Below the pieces are notes generated by a model. The model was not told the origin of the DNA. It saw only the letters and a list, made by a program, of their open reading frames with translations, and did no database searches. Source: Enterovibrio qingdaonensis (lineage in GTDB: Bacteria > Pseudomonadota > Gammaproteobacteria > Enterobacterales > Vibrionaceae). Taken from it: a stretch of 64,000 nt of DNA. The stretch lies in the NCBI RefSeq assembly GCF_028683135.1, contig NZ_JAJUBB010000002.1, positions 310,001-374,000 of the forward strand. The letters run 5' to 3'. Each line of letters begins with the position of its first letter. Position 1 is the stretch's first letter. Shown here in pieces: positions 46,160 to 55,618 of this stretch. Made by a program: the position numbers and the translations under genes.

Positions 46160-47844
46160 TGTGCTTCCTCCAACTGATGTCCCAGTGCGCGCTGCATGGC
46201 GTTGGTTACGTCGTTAAAGGTGGGCTGTCGCCAGCGAGCGGTGATCACCTGATCAGGACGAAAGAGATACGCCGCGCCTTCAGACAAGTCGTATCTTTGG
46301 TGGAGCAAACCCTTCATGTCTGCCAGTTGATTGATGGTCGTCAGTTGGTTTATGCCTTGGTGGCTTGCGGGTTGTAGATCGCGACTGATAAGCAGCACTT
46401 CCAAATCGTCAATGTTCGATAGTTCAGACAGAAGTTCATCCTGCTCGTCACCGCCTTCTGCCACCATGAGTACGAACTGATTCCCCACCCAATCTAACAA
46501 CCAGGAATCATGAGCGTGATGTTGCACTTGCGCGTCTAAAACCGGGCTGCCTAGGGGCGGCGCATTTTCGAACGTATCCCTGTCGGGCGTGTTTAACGCC
46601 GAATGCTGATAAGTGCAGGGGGTGGATAATCTGCCGCTGTTAATCAATGGACGAGCAAAAGGGTAGATTTTTGCGAGGTTAAGCGTCGCATTCCTCAGCA
46701 CTTTGCTCATGTCACTTTTCGGGGTAATAAAGTCGGTGGCGCGGGTCGAATTCAGAATGTTTTCTTTGGCTGCATACTGGCGTTCTTCATTGTAGGTACG
46801 AAGCAATTTGGGCGGTGCGGTGTGGTTCAGCACGCGGCAAAGTTTCCACGCTAAATTTTCTACAGACTGAATGGCACCGTTTGCGCCACGTGCGCCGAAT
46901 GGACTGACTTGGTGCGCTGCGTCACCAACAAAAAATACCCGCTTATGAATAAAGTCATCCATCTTTCGGCATTGGAAGGTATACACACTCGCCCATTCAA
47001 GGTCGAAGTGTTTGTCTTGTCCTAGCATGGCTTCGATACGCGGGCGAATGTTCTCTTCCCGTTTTTCCCATTCGGGGTCTGCATCCCACCCGAGTTGCAA
47101 GTCGATACGCCACACATTGTCAGCCTGACGATGCAACAGCGCCGATTGCTCTGGGTGAAAGGGCGGTTCGAACCAAAACCAGCGTTCGGTGGGAAAGTCG
47201 GCTTTCATGACAACATCGGCAATCAGGAACCGGTCTTGAAACACTTGCCCCTTACTCTCTAAGCCGAGTCGGTTGCGAATCGGGCTGTTTGCACCATCCG
47301 CAACGATAAGGTAATCACATGAAATCTGATAAATGCCGTCGGGCGTGTCGATGGTCAGAAGGTTGATATCAGTTCGTGCATCGACTGTCTGCACCCTGTT
47401 TTTCCAGCGAAGATCAACCTCAGGTAAGGTCTCGATCACATCGACCAAATATTCTTCGAAGTAGTACTGTTGAAGGTTAATAAAAGCAGGGAGTTTGTGG
47501 TGTTCTTCGGGTAACAAATCGAATTCGTAAACCTTTTCCGCCCCAAAGAAAACCTTGCCCCGTTTCCATGTAATGCCTTTTGACACCATACGTTCCGCGC
47601 AGCCATAGCGATTCATGATTTCCAGTGTTCGCTTAGCAAAGCAAATAGCACGTGAACCGACACTGACGGTGTTGCTGTCATCAAGTACGACGGACTCAAC
47701 GCCCTGCTTCGCGAGGTCTATGGACATGGACAAGCCAGCAGGTCCGCCACCGACAATCACTACCTTGTGATGCGAAGGGCGCTCTGAATCTTGGTCTTCA
47801 TTTCTTGAATAGGGATAAACCGGATTGGTATACGTCGATAACAT
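46156..47844 (-). CDS. FAD-dependent aromatic monooxygenase, MhpA-like
   Basis: Flavoprotein hydroxylase of 562 residues, similar in layout to 3-(3-hydroxyphenyl)propionate hydroxylase. The FAD dinucleotide motif is VVIVGGGPAGLSMSIDLAKQ near 28-47, the DG motif DYLIVADGANSPIRNRLG near 180, and the ribityl motif FFVGDAAHQVSPFGARGANG near 305. A thioredoxin-like C-terminal extension follows, usual in this family. Aromatic substrate unknown. It is divergent from the MBL/MarR genes, with a perfect palindrome 20 bases upstream of its start that matches one in front of the MBL gene, so it is probably repressed by that MarR protein. Confidence 0.9.
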   Translation of the reverse strand: MLSTYTNPVYPYSRNEDQDSERPSHHKVVIVGGGPAGLSMSIDLAKQGVESVVLDDSNTVSVGSRAICFAKRTLEIMNRYGCAERMVSKGITWKRGKVFFGAEKVYEFDLLPEEHHKLPAFINLQQYYFEEYLVDVIETLPEVDLRWKNRVQTVDARTDINLLTIDTPDGIYQISCDYLIVADGANSPIRNRLGLESKGQVFQDRFLIADVVMKADFPTERWFWFEPPFHPEQSALLHRQADNVWRIDLQLGWDADPEWEKREENIRPRIEAMLGQDKHFDLEWASVYTFQCRKMDDFIHKRVFFVGDAAHQVSPFGARGANGAIQSVENLAWKLCRVLNHTAPPKLLRTYNEERQYAAKENILNSTRATDFITPKSDMSKVLRNATLNLAKIYPFARPLINSGRLSTPCTYQHSALNTPDRDTFENAPPLGSPVLDAQVQHHAHDSWLLDWVGNQFVLMVAEGGDEQDELLSELSNIDDLEVLLISRDLQPASHQGINQLTTINQLADMKGLLHQRYDLSEGAAYLFRPDQVITARWRQPTFNDVTNAMQRALGHQLEEAQ

Positions 47845-47863
47845 AAATATCCATTCAATATGC

Positions 47864-47875
47864 TCTCATATGAGA
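47864..47875. promoter_or_regulatory. Palindromic operator TCTCATATGAGA before the monooxygenase
   Basis: A perfect 12-base palindrome 20 bases upstream of the monooxygenase start, where repressor binding would block transcription or translation. It is nearly identical to the site at 48082. A further half site ATATGAGA lies at 47926-47933. The likely ligand is the MarR protein of this cluster. Confidence 0.7.
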
Positions 47876-48081
47876 CTAAATGTAAGGCGTGATTTGATGA
47901 GGGATCAAGCAAGTCGGTGTGTCGAATATGAGAGAAATTGGCGGTTTGTCGTTAAGTGGTGTTGTGGTTATGCTTCTATAATAATGAATATAAAAAGTAT
48001 TTTGTAATTAGTCTCGAATGCTGATTTGTCGGCCGTGTCCCCTAGAGTCCTATTTGTAAGATAGCGGGGTATTATATAAAT

Positions 48082-48093
48082 TCTCGTATGAGA
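48082..48093. promoter_or_regulatory. Operator TCTCGTATGAGA before the MBL-fold gene
   Basis: A 12-base near-palindrome 50 bases upstream of the MBL-fold gene, differing at one base from the site at 47864. The pair sits one per promoter in the 299-base divergent region. This region holds no gene. Confidence 0.68.
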
Positions 48094-48143
48094 TTATTTG
48101 CTATGTTGGTTTTAGGAAGTTAATTACGTTCAAGGAACCCACC

Positions 48144-49106
48144 ATGGCAATAAAACCATTCGCGTCATCTGCAGACTTAGGTGACAAACAGGAAACGCTC
48201 GAGATATTGGCTGACGGTGTGTATGCATTAACGGCAGAGGGTGATCCCAATGTGGGGGCGATAGAGGCGGAAGACTTTATTATCGCCTTTGAAGCGAGGG
48301 CGACTCCCAAAGCGGCGCAGGATTGGCTAGCTCTGCTTCGAGAGCACACGAACAAACCGGTAAAGTATCTCGTTCTGTCCCATTACCATGCTGTCAGGGG
48401 GTTGGGTGCGTCGGCGTTTGATGCGGAAACCATCATTGCGCACGAGAACACGAAAATGCTGATTGAAGAGCGTGGGCAGCAGGATTGGGAAAGTGAATTT
48501 GGGCGTATGCCGCGCTTGTTCAGAGAACCTGAAGGCATTCCGGGGCTAACGCACCCAGACGTGGTATTTGATAGTCGTATTGAAATCCCGCTTGGTGGTG
48601 ATCGCGGAAGCCTGATCCTTGAGCATTGTGGGCGTGGACACACCGCCGGAGACATTGTTGCCTGGTTGCCTAAGCATAAAATCCTGTTTGCGGGGGATTT
48701 GGTTGAGGCTCAGGCTGCACTCTATACCGGAGATGCTTTCCACTTTGACTGGTCATCTCAAACTCTGGATAAAGTAAAGTCATATCAAGCTGATATATTA
48801 GTCGGTGGCCGTGGGGCGGTTGCGCGGGGTAACGACGCAGTCAATGCTGCGATTGAGCAAACTCGTGGCTTCTTAACCGGCATGTTGGAGACTGTTGGCG
48901 CAGTGCATAAACGGGGTGGAACCCTGAAAGAGGCGTTCGAGGAAACCCATAAGTTGCTTGCCCCTAAGTTTGGTCAATGGCCGATATTTGAGCATTGCTT
49001 ACCGTTTGACGTAAAACGTTTATGGGATGAATTTGAAGGTAAAGACTGGCCCGAAATCTGGACGGCAGAGAAAGATCGGGAAGTTTGGGACGCCTTACAG
49101 GATTAA
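48144..49106 (+). CDS. MBL-fold hydrolase with an altered metal motif
   Basis: Metallo-beta-lactamase-fold protein of 320 residues. The usual HxHxDH is replaced by HYHAVRG near residue 79: the first two His stay but Asp and the last His are lost. The downstream GRGHTAGD His and the FAGDLVE Asp are present. One metal site may therefore survive, or the chemistry may differ. I recall the same HYHAVR variant next to FAD monooxygenase and DUF2783 genes elsewhere, so it is a subfamily trait rather than decay. It may hydrolyse a product of the monooxygenase (inference). It is cotranscribed with the MarR gene. Confidence 0.85.
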   Translation: MAIKPFASSADLGDKQETLEILADGVYALTAEGDPNVGAIEAEDFIIAFEARATPKAAQDWLALLREHTNKPVKYLVLSHYHAVRGLGASAFDAETIIAHENTKMLIEERGQQDWESEFGRMPRLFREPEGIPGLTHPDVVFDSRIEIPLGGDRGSLILEHCGRGHTAGDIVAWLPKHKILFAGDLVEAQAALYTGDAFHFDWSSQTLDKVKSYQADILVGGRGAVARGNDAVNAAIEQTRGFLTGMLETVGAVHKRGGTLKEAFEETHKLLAPKFGQWPIFEHCLPFDVKRLWDEFEGKDWPEIWTAEKDREVWDALQD

Positions 49107-49108
49107 GA

Positions 49109-49567
49109 ATGACACAGAAAAAACATCGCACACTAATGCTTAACCAGTTTCTTCCGTATCGGATGGTGAACTTGGCGGATGGGATCAGCAATGCCTGCTC
49201 GAAAATCTATCGGGAAGAGTTTGATGTTTCTATTCCCGAATGGCGTGTTCTTGCGCGGCTGGCTGAACACGAAAAGCTGAATGCAAAAGACATTGGCGAT
49301 ATCACGTTTATGGATAAATCCCGAGTCTCTCGTGCGGTTAAGTTGCTGGAAGACAAGGGGCTCTTGCAGAAGGTGAAAGACAGCACCGACCAACGCGCCT
49401 CCTTTTTATCGCTTAGCGACGCAGGGCATGAACTGTACGCGAAAATTGCGCCCAAAGCACTGGATTGGGAAGCCGAACTGATTGGTGTGCTTGATACCGT
49501 GGAATATCGCGACTTCCTCCGCGTGCTTGAAAAGTTAGATGCCAAACTGGAGAAAATGAAAGACTAG
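49109..49567 (+). CDS. MarR-family repressor
   Basis: Winged-helix regulator of 152 residues, opening MTQKKHRTLMLNQFLPY. The DNA-binding core is PEWRVLARLAEHEKLNAKDI, then FMDKSRVSRAVKLLEDKGLL, followed by the wing DSTDQRASFLSLSDAG. I chose the ATG at 49109, two bases after the MBL stop, since an earlier TTG in frame lies inside that gene. Likely binds the TCTC(A/G)TATGAGA sites in the divergent promoter and responds to an aromatic ligand (inference). Confidence 0.9.
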   Translation: MTQKKHRTLMLNQFLPYRMVNLADGISNACSKIYREEFDVSIPEWRVLARLAEHEKLNAKDIGDITFMDKSRVSRAVKLLEDKGLLQKVKDSTDQRASFLSLSDAGHELYAKIAPKALDWEAELIGVLDTVEYRDFLRVLEKLDAKLEKMKD

Positions 49568-49679
49568 CCTTCTGCTTTTAGCGTTTCGTCAAATGACCAA
49601 GCCTAATTGGATATCTACATAGTCGGCGATTTGGATATAAGCTTTTATGGCAGGTTTGGTAGCCATGGAGTAGCGGCTG

Positions 49680-50699
49680 ATGAAGGGCAAAAGCGTCTCA
49701 ACAACCGAAGAAATATTGCAGTTTGTGACTCTGCTCTATCAGGCTTCTCGCCATATGCAGCCCGACGATTTTAAGCAGTGGACCATCACTCAGCTTCGCC
49801 AACTTATTCACTTCGACAGTGCATGGTGGGGACGGGCACTTTTCCCCGAGCACTCTGACACGCCGGAAGTGCATGGTAATTCACTGTTCCAACTTCCAGA
49901 TAACTACTTTGAGCAATGGCAGAAAATCGCCGATTGCGACACCATCGCTGAAAATCTCTATAACAATGCGTCAGAGCCTTTTATGGCAGAGGTTCACGTC
50001 GAATCGATGAGCGGCGCATTGTGTGATTTCCTCTGGCATCATGACATTTATCATGTGCTCTCATTCATGAAGGTAGACCCCGAACTGTTGCTGGATGCAA
50101 AAGGAAACATGGGTGACAGTATGCTGGTGGATTTTCTTTCGCTATACCGAAATAGGAAAGCGGTCGCGTTCCAACCGGAAGACCAAGACTGCCTTCGCCT
50201 TGTCATGCCTCATATCGCACTTAGCCTCAATCATTGCCTCGAATTTTCTGTGTTAACGAGCCAAAACACGCCAACGAACAACGCTGTCGAAGTCGCGATG
50301 TTTGACAGCGGGTTCATGTTGAATACGCCTTCTCTCGGTTTCACAGCGTTAATCAAACGTGATTACCCAGATTGGGATGGGTGTGTTCTACCGGAAGAGA
50401 TCCAACAAAGTGCGCAGTGCAAAACTACCTCATGGAAAGGGCGACACTTCACGTTGACGTTTGAATCAATGGATAGTTATTGGTGTTCGCGGGCTTACCC
50501 ATCGTCATTACTTTCAGAATTGACGGAGCGGGAAGCACAGGTGGCAGAGCTGTTTGCACAGGGGAAAACCTACATGGAAATTGCGGAAGAGATCCATCGC
50601 GCGCCAGCAACAGTGCGCAATCACTTGCAATCAATCTACCTGAAACTCGGGATCAGAAACAAAGTCGAGTTGGTGGAAAAATACCGTTCCCTAATGTGA
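49680..50699 (+). CDS. LuxR-type regulator upstream of the deacetylase/amine oxidase genes
   Basis: Regulator of 339 residues. The first 260 show no domain I can name (FDSAWWGRALFPE, FLWHHDIYHVLSFMKVD). The end is a clear LuxR helix-turn-helix: LTEREAQVAELFAQGKTYME, then PATVRNHLQSIYLKLGIRNK. It precedes the class II deacetylase-like gene by 126 bases on the same strand, so it may activate the amine and amide genes that follow. GGAG lies nine bases before the ATG. Confidence 0.85.
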   Translation: MKGKSVSTTEEILQFVTLLYQASRHMQPDDFKQWTITQLRQLIHFDSAWWGRALFPEHSDTPEVHGNSLFQLPDNYFEQWQKIADCDTIAENLYNNASEPFMAEVHVESMSGALCDFLWHHDIYHVLSFMKVDPELLLDAKGNMGDSMLVDFLSLYRNRKAVAFQPEDQDCLRLVMPHIALSLNHCLEFSVLTSQNTPTNNAVEVAMFDSGFMLNTPSLGFTALIKRDYPDWDGCVLPEEIQQSAQCKTTSWKGRHFTLTFESMDSYWCSRAYPSSLLSELTEREAQVAELFAQGKTYMEIAEEIHRAPATVRNHLQSIYLKLGIRNKVELVEKYRSLM

Positions 50700-50825
50700 T
50701 ACACCATCAGAGAAAACGCGCGAAAAAATGCAGAACAATGCATTTGCATCATTCACGGATCAGCACCTGCCTCCTAGGTTGTTTGGTATGCCAAATGACT
50801 AATCACGTTTCCAAGGAGGTACACG

Positions 50826-51932
50826 ATGAGAAAAATAGGATTGGTGACACATGAACTCTATTTCTGGCACAACACCGGCGAGGCTGCGGCGTTCCTTCCC
50901 CCAGGTTTGACCATTCAACCCGACAAGCATGCAGAAAATGCAGAAACCAAGCGACGTTTGCTGAACTTGTTAAGTGTCGCAGGCCTTTCTGATTCGCTAA
51001 CTACGATTACCCCCCGTCTTGCTACCACAGAAGATCTTCTTACCTTTCACTCTGAGGCTTACATCAATCGTATCCGCGAAATGAGTGATGCTAATGGTGG
51101 TGATGCCGGGGAGCTGACTCCCTTTGGTCCGGGAAGCTATGAAATCGCCTTGATGAGCTTGGGCGGCTGTCTGGAAGCCATGGACCGGATGATGGAAGGA
51201 CACGTCGACAATGCATATTGCTTGGTAAGGCCGCCGGGTCATCATGCGGAGGCGGAGATGGGACGTGGGTTCTGTATCTTTGGCAATGGTGTTATTGCAG
51301 CCAATCACGCCAGAAATATGCACGGTATGGCGCGGGTGGCTATTGTTGATTGGGATGTTCACCACGGCAACAGCCAGCAAGGTGCTTTCTATAACGATGC
51401 GGGTGTTCTGACCATTTCCATTCATCAAGATAACTTTTACCCACCCCTGTCAGGTGCGCTGGATGAGCGTGGTGAGGGCAGTGGTGAAGGCTACAACATT
51501 AACGTTCCTCTGCCTCCAGGCTCTGGTGACGGGGCATACCGACAAGCGTTTGAAGAGGTCGTGCTTCCCGCACTTGAAGCGTATAAACCCGAGATCATCA
51601 TTGTGTCATCCGGCTTTGATGGCAGCGCGATTGACCCCCTTGGTCGCAACATGGCGACGAGTGAAACCTACCGATATATGACGGAAGCCTTGGTTACTGC
51701 AGCAGAAAAACTCTGCAACGGTCATTTGCTGTGTATCCACGAGGGCGGCTATTCCACCGCCTATGTGCCGTATTGCGGGTTGGCGGTGATGGAGGCGTTA
51801 AGCGGCGTGAAAACGGAGCTTGTAGACCCATTCTTGCCCATTGTTGGAGGAATGGGGGGACAGGAATGCCAACCCCATCAGGCAGCGTTGATTGCGTCGG
51901 TAACCGACTCAGCACCGTTACTGAAAAAGTAA
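50826..51932 (+). CDS. Class II histone-deacetylase-like amidohydrolase (acetylpolyamine type)
   Basis: Zinc-dependent amide hydrolase of 368 residues. In bacteria such enzymes remove acetyl groups from polyamines or other N-acyl amines. Catalytic elements: RPPGHHAEAEMGRGFC (paired His), VDWDVHHGNSQQG (zinc Asp and His) and SSGFDGSAIDPLGR (second zinc Asp), with EGGYSTAYVP closing the site. AAGGAGG precedes the ATG. It lies upstream of the amine oxidase, and a joint role in freeing amines for oxidation is reasonable (inference). A terminator follows. Confidence 0.92.
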   Translation: MRKIGLVTHELYFWHNTGEAAAFLPPGLTIQPDKHAENAETKRRLLNLLSVAGLSDSLTTITPRLATTEDLLTFHSEAYINRIREMSDANGGDAGELTPFGPGSYEIALMSLGGCLEAMDRMMEGHVDNAYCLVRPPGHHAEAEMGRGFCIFGNGVIAANHARNMHGMARVAIVDWDVHHGNSQQGAFYNDAGVLTISIHQDNFYPPLSGALDERGEGSGEGYNINVPLPPGSGDGAYRQAFEEVVLPALEAYKPEIIIVSSGFDGSAIDPLGRNMATSETYRYMTEALVTAAEKLCNGHLLCIHEGGYSTAYVPYCGLAVMEALSGVKTELVDPFLPIVGGMGGQECQPHQAALIASVTDSAPLLKK

Positions 51933-51941
51933 GTTCCTAAT

Positions 51942-51968
51942 AGCGGATTGCAGGCAATCCGCTTTTTT
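51942..51968 (+). terminator. Rho-independent terminator
   Basis: Perfect nine-base stem AGCGGATTG with CAATCCGCT around CAGG, then a T tract. It separates the deacetylase-like gene from the amine oxidase. Confidence 0.92.
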
Positions 51969-52075
51969 CTGTCGTTGACCTCCAATGGGTTTGACGTCCA
52001 ATGCCAAGAACAGAAACCCTTCAATGGGTAAGGTAAAGGGAAGTAAAAAATGAAAAGGATGAAAGGAGATAAGTG

Positions 52076-54076
52076 ATGGCACTTAAAAGGACTATTTTTC
52101 TACCTCTTGCCTTGTTGGCATTGCTATCAACAGCCTTGAGTGCGCATCCGCTGGATGGCTTAACGGCGGAAGAATATAAAACGATACAAGGTACTCTGCG
52201 TGACGCTGAATTGGTGGATGAGAATACGCTTTTTCCTTTGATCGATTTAAAAGAGCCGCCCAAAAAGGCCGTGCTGGCATGGAAAGAAGGCCAACCATTG
52301 GATAGGCGAGCAACGGTTGTAATGACGGGGCCAGACGGTTTTTACGAAGCTGTCGTGAACATTACCCAACAGAAGGTGGAGTCCAATGCGTTAATCAAAG
52401 GCAGTGGGCAGCCTATGATCTTGTTTGAGGAGTTTATCGGTGCGTTGACTGGTGCAACCTCTCATCCGGACATGGAAAAAAGCTTAGCCAAACGCGGTTT
52501 AAAACCTGATGACATATTTTGCCTTCCTCTAACCGCAGGCAATTTCTTCACCGAGGCATTTGAAAACTCACGCCTGATGAAAGTGCCGTGTTATGTCCTT
52601 CCTACAGGCTCAAACTACTATGCAAAACCCATAGAAGGCCTGTTTGCGACTTATGATATTGGTAAAAAAGAAGTCGTAGAAATCATTGATACTGGTGCCG
52701 TTCCGCTTCCAACCGATGACTGGGGATATACAGAGGAAGAAGTGGCCAAACGCGTGCCATTGAGACCGAAAACGAATCCGGCGGTGGTGACGCAGATTGG
52801 TGAGCCGAATTACACCATTGAGGGTAGTCACCTTGAATGGGATATCTGGCGTTTGAATTTCCGTACCGAGAAACGCGCGGGTCTCGTGGTGTCGAATATC
52901 GACGTGAACGACCAAGGCACATGGCGTCCGATTATCTATCAAGCACATTTGTCAGAAGTCTTCGTTCCCTATATGGATCCGACCGAAGGCTGGTACTGGC
53001 GCACCTACATGGACAGCGGTGAGTACGGCTTTGGTCTTTTCATGACGCCACTTGAGGCAGGTATTGATTGCCCGGTTTACGCGACGTTTTTACCTGCAAT
53101 GATTGCAGATGACCAAGGCAATCCACTTGAAATTCCCAACGCAATTTGTATTTTCGAGCGCAATATTGGCGACCCAGCATGGCGTCATTACGAAGTCTTT
53201 GAGCAAGGGCCTGACAAGTTTGTCCCCGCAGAAGGGCGTCCTGAAACAGAATTGGTTATCCGTACCGCGTCTGAAGTGGGTAACTATGATTACCTGATTG
53301 ACTATCGCCTTAAGCAAGACGGCCAACTCTATGTCAAAGTAGGGGCATCAGGCCTCGATGCGGTGAAAGGCGTGGCGTCGGTGAACACCGACAGCGAAAG
53401 CTACAAGGAAGATACCCGTTATGGCACCTTGATCGCGCCGAATTTGGTAGCGGCGAATCATGACCACTATTTCAATTTCCGGATTGATTTTGATATCGAC
53501 CAACCCGTGAATCATGCGGCGACCATGGACATCGTTCCTGCTACCGTTGACCCTTCTGTCCCACGCCGCTCAATGTGGGAAGTGAAACACACCATGCTCG
53601 ATTCTGAACTGGATGCGAGATACAAAACATCGACCGCCAAACCGAGGTATTTGCACATCAGCAACGCGCAGCGTGACGGGTATTTGGGGCATCATCCCGG
53701 CTACATGTTACATCATGGCTCAGTGGCGTATGGTCCGTTCGACTTTGAAAACGACCCGCCGATGAAGCGTAATGCTTACATTCAATATGCGGTTTGGAAC
53801 ACAGTCTACGATCCAGAACAACGTTATGCAGGCGGAAAATATGCCGTGCAAAATGATGGCTCTGACACGCTGGCTGAGTGGGTGAAAGTAGATCGCTCTC
53901 TGATGAATGCAGATATCGTCACTTGGTTTACGGCGGGCTTTCACCACATCCCGAGAATGGAAGATTGGCCTGTGATGTCGACGGAGTGGAAGACGGTTCA
54001 CATCATGCCGCACAACTTCTTTGCTCATAATCCAGCACTGACAATCCGGAATACGGAAACGCCTGCTGAGAAGTAA
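52076..54076 (+). CDS. Periplasmic copper amine oxidase
   Basis: Oxidises primary amines to aldehydes with release of ammonia and hydrogen peroxide, using copper and self-made topaquinone. It has 666 residues with a signal peptide (MALKRTIFLPLALLALL, cleavage near LSA-HP). The catalytic base Asp is in YMDSGEYGFG (near 313) and the topaquinone Tyr in EVGNYDYLIDY (near 404, Asn-Tyr-Asp). Copper His residues are in HDHYFNF (near 462) and IMPHNFFAH (near 645). All key residues are present, so it should be active. The ATG at 52076 has AAAGGAGAT upstream. In E. coli, TynA plus FeaB convert phenylethylamine to phenylacetate; the same logic fits this window. It stands as a single unit between two terminators. 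Confidence 0.95.
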   Translation: MALKRTIFLPLALLALLSTALSAHPLDGLTAEEYKTIQGTLRDAELVDENTLFPLIDLKEPPKKAVLAWKEGQPLDRRATVVMTGPDGFYEAVVNITQQKVESNALIKGSGQPMILFEEFIGALTGATSHPDMEKSLAKRGLKPDDIFCLPLTAGNFFTEAFENSRLMKVPCYVLPTGSNYYAKPIEGLFATYDIGKKEVVEIIDTGAVPLPTDDWGYTEEEVAKRVPLRPKTNPAVVTQIGEPNYTIEGSHLEWDIWRLNFRTEKRAGLVVSNIDVNDQGTWRPIIYQAHLSEVFVPYMDPTEGWYWRTYMDSGEYGFGLFMTPLEAGIDCPVYATFLPAMIADDQGNPLEIPNAICIFERNIGDPAWRHYEVFEQGPDKFVPAEGRPETELVIRTASEVGNYDYLIDYRLKQDGQLYVKVGASGLDAVKGVASVNTDSESYKEDTRYGTLIAPNLVAANHDHYFNFRIDFDIDQPVNHAATMDIVPATVDPSVPRRSMWEVKHTMLDSELDARYKTSTAKPRYLHISNAQRDGYLGHHPGYMLHHGSVAYGPFDFENDPPMKRNAYIQYAVWNTVYDPEQRYAGGKYAVQNDGSDTLAEWVKVDRSLMNADIVTWFTAGFHHIPRMEDWPVMSTEWKTVHIMPHNFFAHNPALTIRNTETPAEK

Positions 54077-54093
54077 TTCTGTTCTCATTCCCA

Positions 54094-54127
54094 CCGCTAT
54101 CCTCATTGTTGAGGATGGCGGTTTTTT
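54094..54127 (+). terminator. Rho-independent terminator after the amine oxidase gene
   Basis: ACCGCTATCCTCA pairs with TGAGGATGGCGGT (one G-U pair) around TTGT, followed by six T. Confidence 0.95.
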
Positions 54128-54180
54128 CTTGCTCGTCTCATGCTGAAAAGGAAAGGAAGAACAATTCTCAGGAGCAAGAG

Positions 54181-55587
54181 ATGACGGAAAGGAAAGATGT
54201 ACCGTTTACGTTAGAAGCACTGCAGTCAGCATTTAAATCGGGCGAATTAACCTGCGAATCTTATATCGACGCCGTTATCGAACGTGCGGAAAGCCTGACA
54301 CACCTTAATGCCTTTATCACGGTTGATTGGGAATTGCTACGCAAGCCAGCGAGAGACGTTGATCAGCGTGGTAACGCCGGTGATGGGCTCAATGGCATTC
54401 CGCTTTGCTTCAAAGACAATATCCCTACGGGTGTATTGCCTGCATCGGCCGCGACAAAAGCGTTAGCGGGGAATGTCGGTGGAGCTTCCCTTGTTGCTGA
54501 GCGACTGTTAAACAATGGTGCGCTGGTCGGGGGGATGGGCAATATGCACGAACTGGCATTTGGTATCACGACCAACAATGCCTATAGCGGCGCAGCGAAA
54601 AATCCGTGGAATACAACGCGGATCCCCGGTGGTTCCAGTGGCGGCGTCGCTGTGGCGATTGCTGCGGGCATTATGCCAGCAGGTATAGGGACAGACACTG
54701 GAGGGTCCGTGAGACTGCCTTCTGCACTGTGTGGCATTGTTGGGTTCAGACCTTCCATAAACCGCTATCCTTCAGAAGGTTTGGTTCCCGTTAGTCATAC
54801 CCGTGATACCACAGGCCCGATGGCGAATACTGTTAAAGATTGCCGCATTTTGGATGCCGTCATGGCGGGCAAAGAGGAGGCCGCAATCAATGAGGTCGCC
54901 AGCCTTTCTTCAATCAAGCTGGGTGTTCCCCGTGGCTATTTCTTTGAGAATCTAGACCCTGAAGTCGCCAGATTGACTGAAGAAGCGTTGCAGAAACTCT
55001 CAGATGCGGGCGTGACCTTGGTCGAGGCAGATATTCCCAATGTTGGCGAGCTTAATGAAGCGTGCAGTTTCCCGATTGCGCTTTATGAATTTATGCAGGA
55101 TTTACCGGCTTTTCTCGCCACTTATGTGCCACATATCAGTATTCAGGATGTCGCCGATAATGCCTTAAGCCCTGACGTTAGCGGATTGATGGCGTCACTT
55201 CTGACGGATGGTGCGATGCCTGAGTCTGTTTATCGGGAGGCCATCGACGTGGTTCGCCCGAAACTGCAACGAGCCTACGCGGATTACTTTTCAAATCAGG
55301 GTGTGGATGCCGTTATTTTTCCAACTACTGTGTTGCCTGCCGCGCCCATTGGTGATGACGAAACGGTCGACCTTAATGGCGAACGCTTACCTACCTTTCC
55401 AACCTTCATTCACAACACGGATCCGGGCAGCAATGCAGGGATTCCGGGTATCAGTCTCCCCATTGGCCTAACCCGAGATGGCCTGCCTGTCGGCATTGAG
55501 ATAGATGGACCTTTCAATAGCGATGAGCGGTTGTTAGCGATCGCCGACGCCTTGGAGTCGGTCTTCAACTTTACGCAACGCCCCTGA
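54181..55587 (+). CDS. Amidase-signature family amidohydrolase
   Basis: Hydrolyses an amide to acid and ammonia. It has 468 residues with the Ser-cisSer-Lys triad: Lys in LCFKDNIPTG, cis-Ser in PGGSSGGVAVAIAAG, and the nucleophile Ser in GTDTGGSVRLPSA. It resembles the indoleacetamide/mandelamide hydrolase branch, but the substrate is not readable by eye. I chose the ATG at 54181, preceded by CAGGAG; an upstream in-frame start adds 25 residues inside the terminator region. It heads the amide transporter genes (31 bases to the next), so the pair probably imports and hydrolyses an amide. Confidence 0.92.
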   Translation: MTERKDVPFTLEALQSAFKSGELTCESYIDAVIERAESLTHLNAFITVDWELLRKPARDVDQRGNAGDGLNGIPLCFKDNIPTGVLPASAATKALAGNVGGASLVAERLLNNGALVGGMGNMHELAFGITTNNAYSGAAKNPWNTTRIPGGSSGGVAVAIAAGIMPAGIGTDTGGSVRLPSALCGIVGFRPSINRYPSEGLVPVSHTRDTTGPMANTVKDCRILDAVMAGKEEAAINEVASLSSIKLGVPRGYFFENLDPEVARLTEEALQKLSDAGVTLVEADIPNVGELNEACSFPIALYEFMQDLPAFLATYVPHISIQDVADNALSPDVSGLMASLLTDGAMPESVYREAIDVVRPKLQRAYADYFSNQGVDAVIFPTTVLPAAPIGDDETVDLNGERLPTFPTFIHNTDPGSNAGIPGISLPIGLTRDGLPVGIEIDGPFNSDERLLAIADALESVFNFTQRP

Positions 55588-55618
55588 ACCACCCTTCATA
55601 GATGTAAGGAACACAACA

